Notes under the pieces: model-generated
What the model saw: only the letters and a program-made list of their open reading frames with translations
Database searches by the model: none
What the model was told of the DNA's origin: nothing
Made by a program: the position numbers and the translations under genes
Assembly: GCA_038522945.1 (NCBI GenBank)
Contig: JBCBJV010000009.1
Coordinates: 62,001-126,000 of the forward strand
Direction of reading: 5' to 3'
Origin: MED-G105 sp038522945
Lineage (GTDB): Bacteria; Pseudomonadota; Alphaproteobacteria; Caulobacterales; Parvularculaceae
DNA: 64,000 nucleotides
In this document: one piece after another, positions 26,128 to 34,878 of the stretch
Position numbering within the stretch: the first letter of the stretch is position 1
Layout of the letters: each line of letters begins with the position of its first letter

Positions 26128-26775
26128 TTAGCCAGTTGCCTGCATCTGCTTGTTGTCGCCTTCCGTCAGGCGCCGATAATCCTGAAGGGCTTTAACCGAA
26201 ATGATCTTAAGCCCATGGCGCTCGGCAACGTCTTCCAGATCAGGCAGGCGCGCCATTGTGCCATCGTCATTCATGACCTCACAGATCATAGAAGCGGGCG
26301 TCAGACCTGCTAGCTTAGCCAAATCCACGCTCGCTTCAGTTTGCCCGTCCCTTTGGAGTACACCTTCTTCCTGCGCTCGCAGAGGGAACGTATGTCCTGG
26401 GCAGACGATGTCAGTGGGACCTGATAATGGGTTGATCAGCGTCCGGATTGTATGGGCGCGATCATGGGCAGAGATGCCAGTGGTCACGCCCTCGGCTGCC
26501 TCGACAGATACTGTAAAGGCCGTGCCGAACCCGGATCTGTTTTCGTCTTGCTGCACCATTAATGGCAGCTTGAATTTGTCGACAAGGGCAGGCGCCATGG
26601 CGCAACAGATTAAGCCTCGTCCTTCTTTCGCGAAAAAGTTGACGGATTCCGGGGTGACAAAGTCTGCAGCGATAGCAAAATCGCCCTCGTTTTCACGATC
26701 TTCATCATCCACAATGATGACGATTTCTCCGGTTTTGTAAGCAGCAATTGCTTCAGAAATGGACGCATGGGGCAT
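26128..26775 (-). CDS. ribB: 3,4-dihydroxy-2-butanone-4-phosphate synthase
   Basis: Makes the four-carbon unit of riboflavin from ribulose-5-phosphate. The active-site block VDDEDRENEGDFAIAADFVT is near residues 20-39; ICCAMAP, TGISAHDRAHTIRTL and HTFPLRA follow. At 215 residues it is a stand-alone RibB with no GTP cyclohydrolase II (RibA) domain. ATG 26775 has AAGGAG upstream and follows the ribE stop by one base, so translation is coupled. RibA must be encoded elsewhere. Confidence 0.94.
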   Translation of the reverse strand: MPHASISEAIAAYKTGEIVIIVDDEDRENEGDFAIAADFVTPESVNFFAKEGRGLICCAMAPALVDKFKLPLMVQQDENRSGFGTAFTVSVEAAEGVTTGISAHDRAHTIRTLINPLSGPTDIVCPGHTFPLRAQEEGVLQRDGQTEASVDLAKLAGLTPASMICEVMNDDGTMARLPDLEDVAERHGLKIISVKALQDYRRLTEGDNKQMQATG

Positions 26776-26776
26776 G

Positions 26777-27430
26777 TTAGGCGGCTCCTTTGTCAATAAA
26801 GCCTGCGGTATGCAGAAGGTTTTCATCGAATGAATCTTCGTTCCGATCAGCAAGAAGGCGTTCGACATATTTTGCGAGAATATCTACCTCGAGGTTCACT
26901 AGGTCACCGGCTTTCTTCTGGGGTAGGATGATTTTGCTTTGTGTGTACTTTATCAGGGTAACATTGAACCAATCACGTCCGGTTTCCACGACCGTCAGGG
27001 ATGTACCATCGATGGTGATGTAACCTTTGGGTACAATGTACCTCATCAACGTCGCCGGCGCTGCAATAGTCAGCCAGAGCGCATCCTGATCAGGCCGAAA
27101 TGACTTTATTGTGCCGGTCGCGTCCACATGACCCTGGACATAGTGTCCTCCGAGACGTGTGGTCGGCAGGGCGGCGCGTTCTAGATTCACCGGGCTCCCG
27201 GCTTTGAGCTCCTCAAGACTTGTTCGATTTCTTGTTTCCGGCGCAAGCCCGACCGTAAACGTATCATCATTGAACCTCGTCACCGTCAAGCAGGTGCCGT
27301 TTACACAGATCGAGTCGCCGAGTTGAACTCCCTCAACGACTATCTTTGCCCTGATTGATAAGTCGTATCCTTTAGCGGAAGAGGCGACGCTTACAACTTG
27401 GCCGACTTCCTCGATAAGTCCGGTGAACAT
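26777..27430 (-). CDS. ribE: Riboflavin synthase alpha chain
   Basis: Dismutates two lumazines to give riboflavin. The product starts MFTGLIEEVGQV and has two repeated lumazine-binding barrels: DSICVNGTCLTV and NLERAALPTTRLGGHYVQGHVDATG in the first half, then ITIDGTSLTVVE and FNVTLIKYT in the second. Length is about 217. ATG 27430 overlaps the last base of the ribD stop codon, so the two genes are translationally coupled. Part of the FMN-riboswitch operon. Confidence 0.94.
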   Translation of the reverse strand: MFTGLIEEVGQVVSVASSAKGYDLSIRAKIVVEGVQLGDSICVNGTCLTVTRFNDDTFTVGLAPETRNRTSLEELKAGSPVNLERAALPTTRLGGHYVQGHVDATGTIKSFRPDQDALWLTIAAPATLMRYIVPKGYITIDGTSLTVVETGRDWFNVTLIKYTQSKIILPQKKAGDLVNLEVDILAKYVERLLADRNEDSFDENLLHTAGFIDKGAA

Positions 27431-28542
27431 CAATTAGCTTCCTTCTGCCGCTTGCCGATAAACAAGAAATCAGTGCCTAGGCATTCAGGCTCGTCGAACA
27501 GGAATGCTGAGGCTTGAGACAATTCGGGTGTCCCTTCGCCGCCAAACATACCTGGACCGCCGCCGATCACTTTGCGTGCTAGGTAAAGGTGCAACTCGTC
27601 TAATAGACCAGCGTCAAAAAATGACCCGAGAACGGTTGCCCCACCTTCAACAAGAAGGGTCATCACCCCTTGCTCGAAGAGAAAGTCAGAAAGCACCAGA
27701 AGGTCTGGGTGACCGCTTTCATTAGTTGAAAGGCGGACAATCTCTGCACCCACTTCTTTGAGACCTACTTCAGCGTTGAATGGCATTGCATCTGTCGTCA
27801 CGATCAGTGGCGCTGGTGACATTCGATCCAGAGCTTTGGCGCCGATGGGGCAACGGCCCTGGCTATCGAGAATAATCCGGCGTGGCTGGCGGCGGTCGAC
27901 TACTGTTGCGACGCCTCTATCCCGGGCCGTTAGGGCAGGGTCGTCATCAATAACCGTTTGCACGCCAACGAGAATTGCATCGACGTTTCGGCGGACTGAG
28001 TGGGCATGGGCTCTCGCCTCTGCGCCAGTGATCCATTTGCTTTCGCCTGAAGCGGTCGCAGTGCGCCCGTCGAGAGACGCAGCGGATTTCCCAATGAAAT
28101 ACGGGCGGCGTGCCTTTTGGGCGAAAAACCATGACTCGTTGAGGGCCGTTGCTTCTTCAGCCAGGAGTCCAGAACTAACTTTTATGCCTGCTTCAGCAAG
28201 AGCTTCGGCGCCGCCGGTCGCGACCGGGTTTGGATCGGCAACCGCAAACACGACTTCTGAAATCCCAGCATTGATAAGGGCTTTTGTGCAAGGTCCGGTT
28301 CGGCCTTGATGGTTGCATGGCTCAAGAGTGACAACGGCGATTGCCCCTTTTGCGCGCATCCCGGCATTTTGTAACGCCATTACTTCCGCGTGGGGGGTGC
28401 CCGGCCCCTCGTGCCAGCCTTCACCTATGATTTCATCTTTTGCAATAATTACGCAGCCGACCCGCGGGTTCGGTGATGTTCGGACGCAAGGCTTTTGTGC
28501 AAGCCTGATTGCGTGTTCCATGAATGTGTGTCGATCTGTCAT
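27430..28542 (-). CDS. ribD: Bifunctional riboflavin deaminase/reductase RibD
   Basis: Performs the deamination and reduction steps on the pyrimidine intermediate. The N-terminal deaminase domain has SPNPRVGCVI, PHAEVMAL (zinc His) and TLEPCNHQGRTGPCTKAL (zinc cysteines). The C-terminal reductase has GKSAASLDGRTATASGESKWI and LVEGGATVLGSFFDAGL. About 370 residues is normal. ATG 28542 is chosen for family length; ATG 28566 is also in frame. First gene after the FMN riboswitch. Confidence 0.94.
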   Translation of the reverse strand: MTDRHTFMEHAIRLAQKPCVRTSPNPRVGCVIIAKDEIIGEGWHEGPGTPHAEVMALQNAGMRAKGAIAVVTLEPCNHQGRTGPCTKALINAGISEVVFAVADPNPVATGGAEALAEAGIKVSSGLLAEEATALNESWFFAQKARRPYFIGKSAASLDGRTATASGESKWITGAEARAHAHSVRRNVDAILVGVQTVIDDDPALTARDRGVATVVDRRQPRRIILDSQGRCPIGAKALDRMSPAPLIVTTDAMPFNAEVGLKEVGAEIVRLSTNESGHPDLLVLSDFLFEQGVMTLLVEGGATVLGSFFDAGLLDELHLYLARKVIGGGPGMFGGEGTPELSQASAFLFDEPECLGTDFLFIGKRQKEAN

Positions 28543-28664
28543 ATCGAGCCCATACACACGATCCATGGGGCTCGGGCATGAAAATACTAGCTAGGATTAG
28601 GTGGCCGCCGACTGGCGCACACGTAAACCAAGCTATCGGGAATATTGCACCCGACTTCATGCCT

Positions 28665-28811
28665 GATCTTCTCACATCCGGACTATAACCGTCGGCTCTG
28701 GGCTCTCACCAGCATCCTGCTTCGACGAACAACTGCCGTCTCTGCTCGCGGGCTCATCGACTTAAGGGTCGCATTACCGCCGGTGGGGACTTTCACCCCG
28801 CCCCGAAGATC
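28665..28811 (-). promoter_or_regulatory. FMN riboswitch (RFN element)
   Basis: Read on the minus strand, this leader contains the conserved RFN blocks in order: GATCTTCGGGGCGGGG, CCCACCGGCGGTAAT, AGCCCGCGAGC, a variable stem, GAGCCGACGGTTATAGTCC and GGATGTGAGAAGATC. The first and last blocks pair to close the junction. It lies about 120-140 bases upstream of ribD, so FMN should repress the whole ribD-ribE-ribB-ribH-folE operon. Whether it acts on transcription or translation is not clear from the sequence. Confidence 0.95.
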
Positions 28812-28930
28812 AATTATCTAAATACCAGCGGTCGCCCGCCTGCCAAACGATATAGCGAACGATTAATTCTCATTCAAGACAACGCGACAGTCCGGCAAGT
28901 CGCACTATCTCTATATGGGCCCTTTCGCAA

Positions 28931-28965
28931 AACGAAAACCGCCATTCATGGCATTGAATGGCGGT
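28931..28965 (-). terminator. Rho-independent terminator of sulP
   Basis: On the minus strand, an 11-base perfect stem (ACCGCCATTCA/TGAATGGCGGT, 6-base loop) is followed by TTTTCGTTTT, 23 bases after the SulP stop codon. It separates the arsR-sulP transcript from the riboflavin leader. Confidence 0.85.
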
Positions 28966-28987
28966 CTCGCTTGGATCGACAATTTGC

Positions 28988-30694
28988 TCATTCAGCTGGC
29001 ACGGCTGCACCAACGACTGCTGGTTTCTCTTCCGACACTGACTCTCCCTGATCCAGATGCGCTAAGGCTGCTTTGAGCGCTTCGACCCGGGTTGGATAGC
29101 TTGTATCCGCCGGCAAGCAGTGGTCTGCACCAAGCCCGGCCAAGACATCGCTTACAGCTTTTGACATGCCGGTGATGTAGACCGTTTTGCCCGCTTTGCG
29201 CGCATCACAGGCGATGGTTTCAACAGCGCGTGCCGCCGACAAATCGATTGAGGGAACGTATGTGAAATCAAGGATGATCGCACGGGTTCCATCTTTTACC
29301 TTTTCTCGAACGTGGTGACCAAGATCGGCTGCTGCGCCGAAGCTAAGCGGCCCACCAGCAAAATCGAAAAGCAGGATTTTGCCGTTGCTGTCGTCGAGGA
29401 TCTTCCGCTCTTCCGGATCATCGACGCGATCTTCGAAGTCCTGAAGGGCTTTGACCTGAATGTCGGCTATCTGTTTCACGAAGGCGAGGGCCGCAAGAAC
29501 GACGCCAACGGCCACTGCCTGGATCAGGTCAACGAAAACAGTCAGCCCAAGGACGATTGCCATGAGTGCAAGGTCCCACCGTGGGCCTTTGTGCGCCCGA
29601 ACGATGTAGCTCCAGTCGATGATGTCGTAGCCGACTTTGATGAGAATGCCTGCGAGAACCGCGTGGGGAATGTTGGAGGCAAGACCCGCGAGCGGCAGCG
29701 CAGCGGCGACGAGCACCAATGAATGGGTCATCCCCGAGATGCGCGTTTCACCACCCGACCGGATATTCACAACGGTCCGCATTGTTGCACCCGCGCCGGG
29801 GATTGCGCCAAAGAGCCCGGCGATGCTGTTACCAATGCCCTGACCTATCAGCTCTCGGTTGGATTCATGTCGTGTACCCGTCATGCTGTCCGCGACTAAC
29901 GACGTTAACAAACTGTCGATCGCACCCAGTAGCGCCAGGATGATTGCCGCTTCCAAAATAATCATGGCGGTGTCCGGCGTGATGGCTGGAACGGTCAGCT
30001 GTGGGAGCCCTGTCGGGATTTGTCCGAGGGTCAGGTCAGAAGGTAAGCCAACAAAAAGGCTGGCGGTCGTGCCGATCAGCAGAGCAGCAAGGGCGCCCGG
30101 AACGTACTTACCGAGGTTTTTCGGCCAAAAGAAAACGGTTGCCAGAGAAAGAGCACCTACAAACAAAGCGGACCACACTGGCGTTGCAACAGCCCCCGGG
30201 ATGGCGGCCATCGCTGGGATCGTCCCTGGTTGGTCAGGCTCGTGTCCGAACAACCTCGAAATTTGTAGTGCGATAATGATAACACCGATGCCGCTCATAA
30301 AACCGGAGACCACAGGGTAGGGCACCAACTTAATGTACTGTCCGAGCCGCAAAACGCCCATCAGGATCTGCAACACACCAGCAAGGACAACAGCGGCAAA
30401 AACAAGTGCAGGGTCACCGGAGAGAGACGCAAACACCCCAGCGAAAACGACAATCATTGGGCCCGTCGGACCAGAGACTTGGGAGCCAGTACCGCCGAAT
30501 AGGGCTGCAAAGAATCCGACAAAAATTGCGCCCCACAAGCCTGCAATCGGGCCGGCGCCAGAGGCCTCACCAAACGCTAGGGCGAGCGGAAGGGCGACGA
30601 TGCCCGCAGTCAATCCGCCTAAGATATCACCACGCAAGTTGCTGAGATCGAAATAGCCTGGTTTCCCGCCACTGGCTTCTTCGGCTGTCGTCAT
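28988..30694 (-). CDS. SulP family anion transporter with STAS domain
   Basis: A 568-residue inner-membrane transporter of the SLC26/SulP family. About 10-12 hydrophobic helices occupy residues 20-415, including GLTAGIVALPLALAFGEASG and GAIPGAGATMRTVVNIRSGG. A C-terminal STAS domain (about 440-550) is recognisable by AIILDFTYVPSIDLSAARAVE. Substrates in the family are sulfate, bicarbonate or other anions; the sequence does not say which. It is 22 bases downstream of a cysteine-free ArsR regulator and probably controlled by it. Confidence 0.92.
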   Translation of the reverse strand: MTTAEEASGGKPGYFDLSNLRGDILGGLTAGIVALPLALAFGEASGAGPIAGLWGAIFVGFFAALFGGTGSQVSGPTGPMIVVFAGVFASLSGDPALVFAAVVLAGVLQILMGVLRLGQYIKLVPYPVVSGFMSGIGVIIIALQISRLFGHEPDQPGTIPAMAAIPGAVATPVWSALFVGALSLATVFFWPKNLGKYVPGALAALLIGTTASLFVGLPSDLTLGQIPTGLPQLTVPAITPDTAMIILEAAIILALLGAIDSLLTSLVADSMTGTRHESNRELIGQGIGNSIAGLFGAIPGAGATMRTVVNIRSGGETRISGMTHSLVLVAAALPLAGLASNIPHAVLAGILIKVGYDIIDWSYIVRAHKGPRWDLALMAIVLGLTVFVDLIQAVAVGVVLAALAFVKQIADIQVKALQDFEDRVDDPEERKILDDSNGKILLFDFAGGPLSFGAAADLGHHVREKVKDGTRAIILDFTYVPSIDLSAARAVETIACDARKAGKTVYITGMSKAVSDVLAGLGADHCLPADTSYPTRVEALKAALAHLDQGESVSEEKPAVVGAAVPAE

Positions 30695-30716
30695 ACTTCT
30701 CTCCTATGGATGGTGC

Positions 30717-31091
30717 TTATTTACTATCAGACGCAGTTTTGCGCTCGGGGGTTGACCACAATTCTCGCGCGGTCTCGATGCTGGATTTGGAGACCGCTTC
30801 GATACGGCCCTCGACAAAGCTCAGACCTTCAACGATCCAGCTGGCCAGCTCTGGTTGGACAAGATGGTACAGGTGGCGGCGTCCTTCACGGCGTTCTTCG
30901 ACCAGCCGATGGGCCTTAAGTAAGCTCAAATGCTGAGAAACCCGCGGCCCCGGCAGCGACAGGAGCTCAGCGAGGGTGTTCACGTCAATCTCTGTCGAGC
31001 GCAATTCCTCTATCAGCCGGATCCGGTCCGGATGAGCGAGGATCTTGTAAATCTCGGCCAGTTCCTTGGAAGCGGCCTGGCGGCTGGGCAT
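30717..31091 (-). CDS. ArsR/SmtB-type transcriptional regulator without cysteines
   Basis: A 124-residue winged-helix regulator: ILAHPDRIRLIEELR near residues 17-31, LAELLSLPGPRVSQHLSLLKAHRLV as the helix-turn-helix and EERREGRRHLYHL as the wing. It has no cysteine at all, so neither the ELCVCDL metal site nor a thiol/persulfide switch of BigR/SqrR type is possible; the signal must be something else. A perfect 20-base palindrome lies 34-53 bases upstream of its ATG and is probably its own operator, covering sulP as well. Confidence 0.88.
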   Translation of the reverse strand: MPSRQAASKELAEIYKILAHPDRIRLIEELRSTEIDVNTLAELLSLPGPRVSQHLSLLKAHRLVEERREGRRHLYHLVQPELASWIVEGLSFVEGRIEAVSKSSIETARELWSTPERKTASDSK

Positions 31092-31124
31092 AGGTCACCT
31101 AACTTAATATGTCGCAACAATGAG

Positions 31125-31144
31125 ATCTTCAAAGATTTGAAGAT
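31125..31144. promoter_or_regulatory. Perfect palindrome, likely ArsR operator
   Basis: ATCTTCAAA-GA-TTTGAAGAT is a perfect 9-base inverted repeat with a two-base spacer, 34-53 bases before the arsR ATG. AT-rich two-fold repeats of this size are the usual sites for ArsR-family dimers, so autoregulation of arsR-sulP is likely. Confidence 0.65.
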
Positions 31145-31269
31145 ATGAGTCAATGGAGATATGGTCACAAAACAGTGACGAATACCGTTGTCTCGGTTCT
31201 GTCGATTGTCGTTTGAGGCGCTAAGTCGACGGTAGATCGCCCGGAAAACTGGGTGGTTTCCGGTCCCGG

Positions 31270-31926
31270 TTAGCCCCAAAGAGCGCGTACCCGCCGATCG
31301 CGACCGCAACCTGTCCGATAGTAGCGGTATTTCAGCTTGTTCTTTTTATAATAGTCCTGATGGTAGTCTTCTGCGGGCCAGAATGTTGCCGCGTCCAGAA
31401 TTGGTGTGACGATCTCTGCATTGAGTTGCTCGGCTGCTTGCATTTTTGAATCAGTAGCAATCTCGAACTCGTCGGCCGTTTCAACAAAAATGGCCGTTCT
31501 GTATGAGCTGCCGCGATCACAAAACTGGCCGTCTGGATCTAAGGGATCTACGTGGCGAAGAAAATAGTCCACCAAGGCACGGTAGCTCACCTTCTTAGGG
31601 TCAAAGGTGACTTTGACCGCTTCATAATGGCCGGTTCGATTTCTGGATACTTCTTCATACGTCGGGTCGTCGACGAAGCCACCTGTGTAACCAGACACGA
31701 CATCCACGACGCCCGCCAGTTTCTCGAAGTCTGCCTCGATGCACCAAAAACAACCGCCAGCGAACACAGCCGTTTTTACATCGGCCGCTGGTATCGTGGC
31801 TTCTTCATCCACCGAAGAAGGTTCGTCTGCGCGTGCGTGGTGCGCGAAATTAAAACTGGCGGCGGTGATGGCGGCCGCAAGAATGACGAAGGCGAGGATG
31901 AGTCTTTGCATCATGGCCTGATACAT
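31270..31926 (-). CDS. msrA: Peptide methionine-S-sulfoxide reductase MsrA, exported
   Basis: Reduces methionine-S-sulfoxide in oxidised proteins. The catalytic GCFWC motif has Cys 59 and Cys 62; GYTGGFVDDPTYEEVS, GHYEAVKVTFDP and YRTAIF are family signatures. Residues 1-33 form a signal peptide ending in ARA, so the enzyme is periplasmic or anchored, unlike cytoplasmic MsrA. A further cysteine near the C-terminus (RTGCGRDRR) could act in resolving the disulfide. The start ATG has GAGGCG upstream. Confidence 0.92.
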   Translation of the reverse strand: MYQAMMQRLILAFVILAAAITAASFNFAHHARADEPSSVDEEATIPAADVKTAVFAGGCFWCIEADFEKLAGVVDVVSGYTGGFVDDPTYEEVSRNRTGHYEAVKVTFDPKKVSYRALVDYFLRHVDPLDPDGQFCDRGSSYRTAIFVETADEFEIATDSKMQAAEQLNAEIVTPILDAATFWPAEDYHQDYYKKNKLKYRYYRTGCGRDRRVRALWG

Positions 31927-32197
31927 AGATGACGCCTCACATGCCAGTCACGATCCCTTTAGCGGCACTTTGGGATTTCTGCACGTCGTCCCAAAAACCG
32001 CCGCTAGCTCACCAATCTCGGAGCCGATCTCGAACAATGTTGGGCAAAATGAAATCTAAAATTGAGAGAAATAAATCAGGAAAATGACAAAAATGCTGAA
32101 AGGGAATTGAACAGATCAGCAAGTTGAACCGGCTAGCGTCGGTATTGCAAATGCGGGGGCATGGAAAATTGGTTCATGCTTGTAGGAGACTTGCCCG

Positions 32198-32869
32198 ATG
32201 ACGATGGCAACAAGAATTGTGATCATAGTTCTAGTGGCGTTGATAGCAGCGTTACCGGCGAAGGCTGCATCAACGATCTTCAGCGATACGGTTTTTGACG
32301 AAACAAATGTAGCCGACAGCGGAAATGCTGTTGGGCTACCGAATGGCAGTGGTGCCGTTGTTGGTGACGGCGGGGAGCTCGTTCTTCAATACGATTGGCC
32401 CCTAACCGGCGCAGGCGTTGCGGTCAGTCTCTTGCCGAGCGCAGGCTTGAACGTTCTTGCTGTGTCAATCGGCGATGTGATCGGCGGTGTGGCGACATTC
32501 TCAGGTGAATTTGTCATCCTTGACACCGGATTAGGCGGCATACAGACGGCTGATCTTACTAGTCAGTGTTCGGCGGTCAATCCCGCTGGTTGTTCGCTCA
32601 TTAAAATCAGGAATCCGATGACGATTTCCGGCGCAGGCTTTATCGTGGATGGGGTTGGTGCAGTCACTTCCGCTCCGGAGCCCGCATTCTGGTCCATGAT
32701 GATAATTGCCTTTATTTTGACAGGCTGGCGGATGAAAATCCTTGAGCGCTCACGCAGTCATGCAAAGAGATTGCAACCTTTCCCGACGCCAAAACAGCCC
32801 GCGTTCTATGCCCGGTTCTTTGAAAGGCTTTTCGAAAGATCTGGAGACAGAACAGCTCTGGCGTCCTGA
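32198..32869 (+). CDS. PEPxxWA-CTERM-like exported protein
   Basis: A 223-residue protein with a signal peptide at residues 1-25 (ending AKAA), a Gly/Val-rich beta-strand domain with one cysteine pair (QCSAVNPAGC), then PEPAFWSMMIIAFILTGWRM near residue 160. That block fits the PEPxxW-helix-basic pattern of the alphaproteobacterial exosortase sorting signal. Unusually, about 42 more residues, rich in Arg/Phe/Pro, follow the helix. Exosortase substrates are processed by XrtA-type enzymes and often linked to exopolysaccharide; no exosortase is in this window. ATG 32198 has TAGGAG upstream. Confidence 0.65.
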   Translation: MTMATRIVIIVLVALIAALPAKAASTIFSDTVFDETNVADSGNAVGLPNGSGAVVGDGGELVLQYDWPLTGAGVAVSLLPSAGLNVLAVSIGDVIGGVATFSGEFVILDTGLGGIQTADLTSQCSAVNPAGCSLIKIRNPMTISGAGFIVDGVGAVTSAPEPAFWSMMIIAFILTGWRMKILERSRSHAKRLQPFPTPKQPAFYARFFERLFERSGDRTALAS

Positions 32870-32894
32870 TCTATTAATGCTTGCCTTTAGTGAA

Positions 32895-32933
32895 CCAAAA
32901 CAAATCCTCGGACCGTTCTACCGTTCCGGGGAT
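32895..32933 (-). terminator. Terminator for purB (possibly bidirectional)
   Basis: ATCCTCGGA at 32904-32912 pairs with TCCGGGGAT at 32925-32933. On the minus strand the stem is followed by TTTGTTTTGG, forming a plausible intrinsic terminator 53 bases after the purB stop. It may also end the converging PEPxxWA gene transcript. Confidence 0.6.
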
Positions 32934-32986
32934 ATTCCATTTTGGTCGATGTCTGCAACGAATGACCCATGCTCGCGGAGGATTGG

Positions 32987-34297
32987 TCAGGAAGTGCGGC
33001 CAAAGACCCGATTAAAAATCGTATCGACATTCCTCGTGTGATATCCAAGGTCAAAAACCTGACGCACCTGTTCTGCGCTTACCGCAGCAATCACCTCAGT
33101 GTCTCCAAGTAGATTATCAAGGAACTGACCTTCACCGCGCCAAGCAGGCATCGCCGATTTCTGAACGAGACGGTAAGCATCTTCTCGCGAGATACCGTGC
33201 TGTGTAAGCAGCAAAAGAACCCTTTGTGAGTGCACGAGCCCGCCTAATTGGTCGAGATTTCGTTTCATATTCTCTGGATAAACAACAAGTTTTTCCATAA
33301 CCCCGGCCAGACGGTGGAGAGCAAAGTCCAGATGAATTGTCGTGTCTGGGCCAATGCCACGCTCGACAGAGGAATGAGAGATATCCCGCTCGTGCCATAA
33401 TGCAACGTTCTCCATGGCTGGTGTGACTGCCATACGAACAAGCCGCGCGAGCCCGGTAAGATTCTCAGTTAGAATGGGATTGCGCTTGTGGGGCATGGCC
33501 GAAGAGCCCTTCTGGCCAGGTGAGAAGTATTCCTCGGCTTCTAAAACTTCAGTACGCTGCAGGTGTCTGATTTCAACGGCAAGGCGCTCAATTGAGGATG
33601 CAATTACGCCAAGTGCAGCAAAGTATGCCGCATGCCTGTCTCGCGGGATGATCTGTGTCGAGACGGGTTCAGGTGAAAGGTCAAGTTTTTCCGCCACGTG
33701 GGCTTCAACAGTCGGATCTATGTTGGCAAAAGTACCAACAGCCCCGGAAAGGGCGCAAACGGCGATTTCCTGGCGGGCGGCTTTTAATCGATCCAAGCCG
33801 CGCTGGAACTCAGCATGGAAACTAGCAAGCTTCAGACCAAAAGTCGTTGGCTCTGCATGAATGCCATGGCTGCGCCCTAGGCAGATTGTGTCTTTGTGTT
33901 CAAACGCCCTTTTTGCGATTGCACTTAGGAGGCGCTTCAGGCCTGTTTCAAGGAGATCTGTTGCCTGTACCAATTGCACCGACAGGCAGGTATCCAAAAC
34001 GTCAGAGGACGTCATTCCCTGGTGGACGAAGCGAGCCGATGGACCAACAATCTCAGCAAGGTGGGTGAGAAAAGCAATAACATCGTGCTTCACCTCCCGT
34101 TCAATTTCGTCGATGCGGCCAACATCGAATGTCACGTCTCCTGCCTTTGACCAAACTTCCTTCGCGGCCTCGGCCGGAATAATGCCAAGCTCTGCCATTT
34201 TGTCAGCGGCGTGCGCTTCGATCAGGAACCAGATTTTGAATTTGGATTGGGCCGACCAGATTTCTGTCATTTCCGGCCGCGCGTAGCGAGGGATCAT
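32987..34297 (-). CDS. purB: Adenylosuccinate lyase
   Basis: Cleaves SAICAR and adenylosuccinate to fumarate plus AICAR or AMP in purine synthesis. The fumarase/aspartase superfamily signature SSAMPHKRNPILTENLTGL is present; TSSDVLDTCLSVQL and GRSHGIHAEPTTFGLK (catalytic His) are also clear. ATG 34297 gives MIPRYARPEMTEIWS, the usual start; a GTG nine bases upstream is possible. 436 residues is normal. It is followed by a hairpin terminator. Confidence 0.95.
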   Translation of the reverse strand: MIPRYARPEMTEIWSAQSKFKIWFLIEAHAADKMAELGIIPAEAAKEVWSKAGDVTFDVGRIDEIEREVKHDVIAFLTHLAEIVGPSARFVHQGMTSSDVLDTCLSVQLVQATDLLETGLKRLLSAIAKRAFEHKDTICLGRSHGIHAEPTTFGLKLASFHAEFQRGLDRLKAARQEIAVCALSGAVGTFANIDPTVEAHVAEKLDLSPEPVSTQIIPRDRHAAYFAALGVIASSIERLAVEIRHLQRTEVLEAEEYFSPGQKGSSAMPHKRNPILTENLTGLARLVRMAVTPAMENVALWHERDISHSSVERGIGPDTTIHLDFALHRLAGVMEKLVVYPENMKRNLDQLGGLVHSQRVLLLLTQHGISREDAYRLVQKSAMPAWRGEGQFLDNLLGDTEVIAAVSAEQVRQVFDLGYHTRNVDTIFNRVFGRTS

Positions 34298-34389
34298 CGC
34301 ATTCACTTTCGTTCGCGGAGTAAAGCCGCGGCGTACGATGATCGTCCGGAGGTGTCAAAAAATTTTATATCCGGCTCGAAATCGCGGGA

Positions 34390-34833
34390 TTAGGCTTCGC
34401 CTTGGAGCAGGTTGCGGGCCTGGTCGATCCAGCCTTCGCGATCTATCCGGCCTTCGTCGCCTAGTTGGCCATCAAGCCAGCGCGTGCTTTCATCCGTCAA
34501 CTGTGCAATCTGGGCAAGCGTTGTCACACCGACTGCATGAAGACGGGTTTGGGTCGTCGCGTCCAACCCAATGATTTGAGTCAGATCTTCCGCGGGGCCG
34601 ACGGCCGCGGCAGGCCTCGGCGAGGCGCTGACCTCGGCCGAAACCGGATTAAGGGGCGCTTTTTCCACCGATTGCCGTCGCAACTCGCCGGGTTGGTCGT
34701 TTCCAACCTTTCCGGCATCCGTAGAGCGTGCCCTTGGCAGATCCGGCGCGCCTCTGATCCACCAGCCAAGACCTGCGCCAAGCCCGAAAGCGACGGCAAG
34801 GATCAGCCACATTTGGGAAGCAAGCCAGATCAT
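34390..34833 (-). CDS. Membrane-anchored helix-hairpin-helix-like protein
   Basis: A 147-residue protein with one N-terminal hydrophobic segment (about residues 7-27), a Pro/Ala-rich linker and a C-terminal domain of about 65 residues starting DLTQIIGLDATTQTRL. It continues with VGVTTLAQIAQLTDE and ends in a GRIDREGWIDQARNLL block. This domain resembles the helix-hairpin-helix module found at the ends of several alphaproteobacterial proteins. Its role is unknown. It lies 45 bases after the OmpA/BON gene in the same direction, so a shared transcript is likely. Confidence 0.65.
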   Translation of the reverse strand: MIWLASQMWLILAVAFGLGAGLGWWIRGAPDLPRARSTDAGKVGNDQPGELRRQSVEKAPLNPVSAEVSASPRPAAAVGPAEDLTQIIGLDATTQTRLHAVGVTTLAQIAQLTDESTRWLDGQLGDEGRIDREGWIDQARNLLQGEA

Positions 34834-34878
34834 TCAGGTGGCCCTCGGCGTAAGGATACGTGCATCGATCATGGCGTT

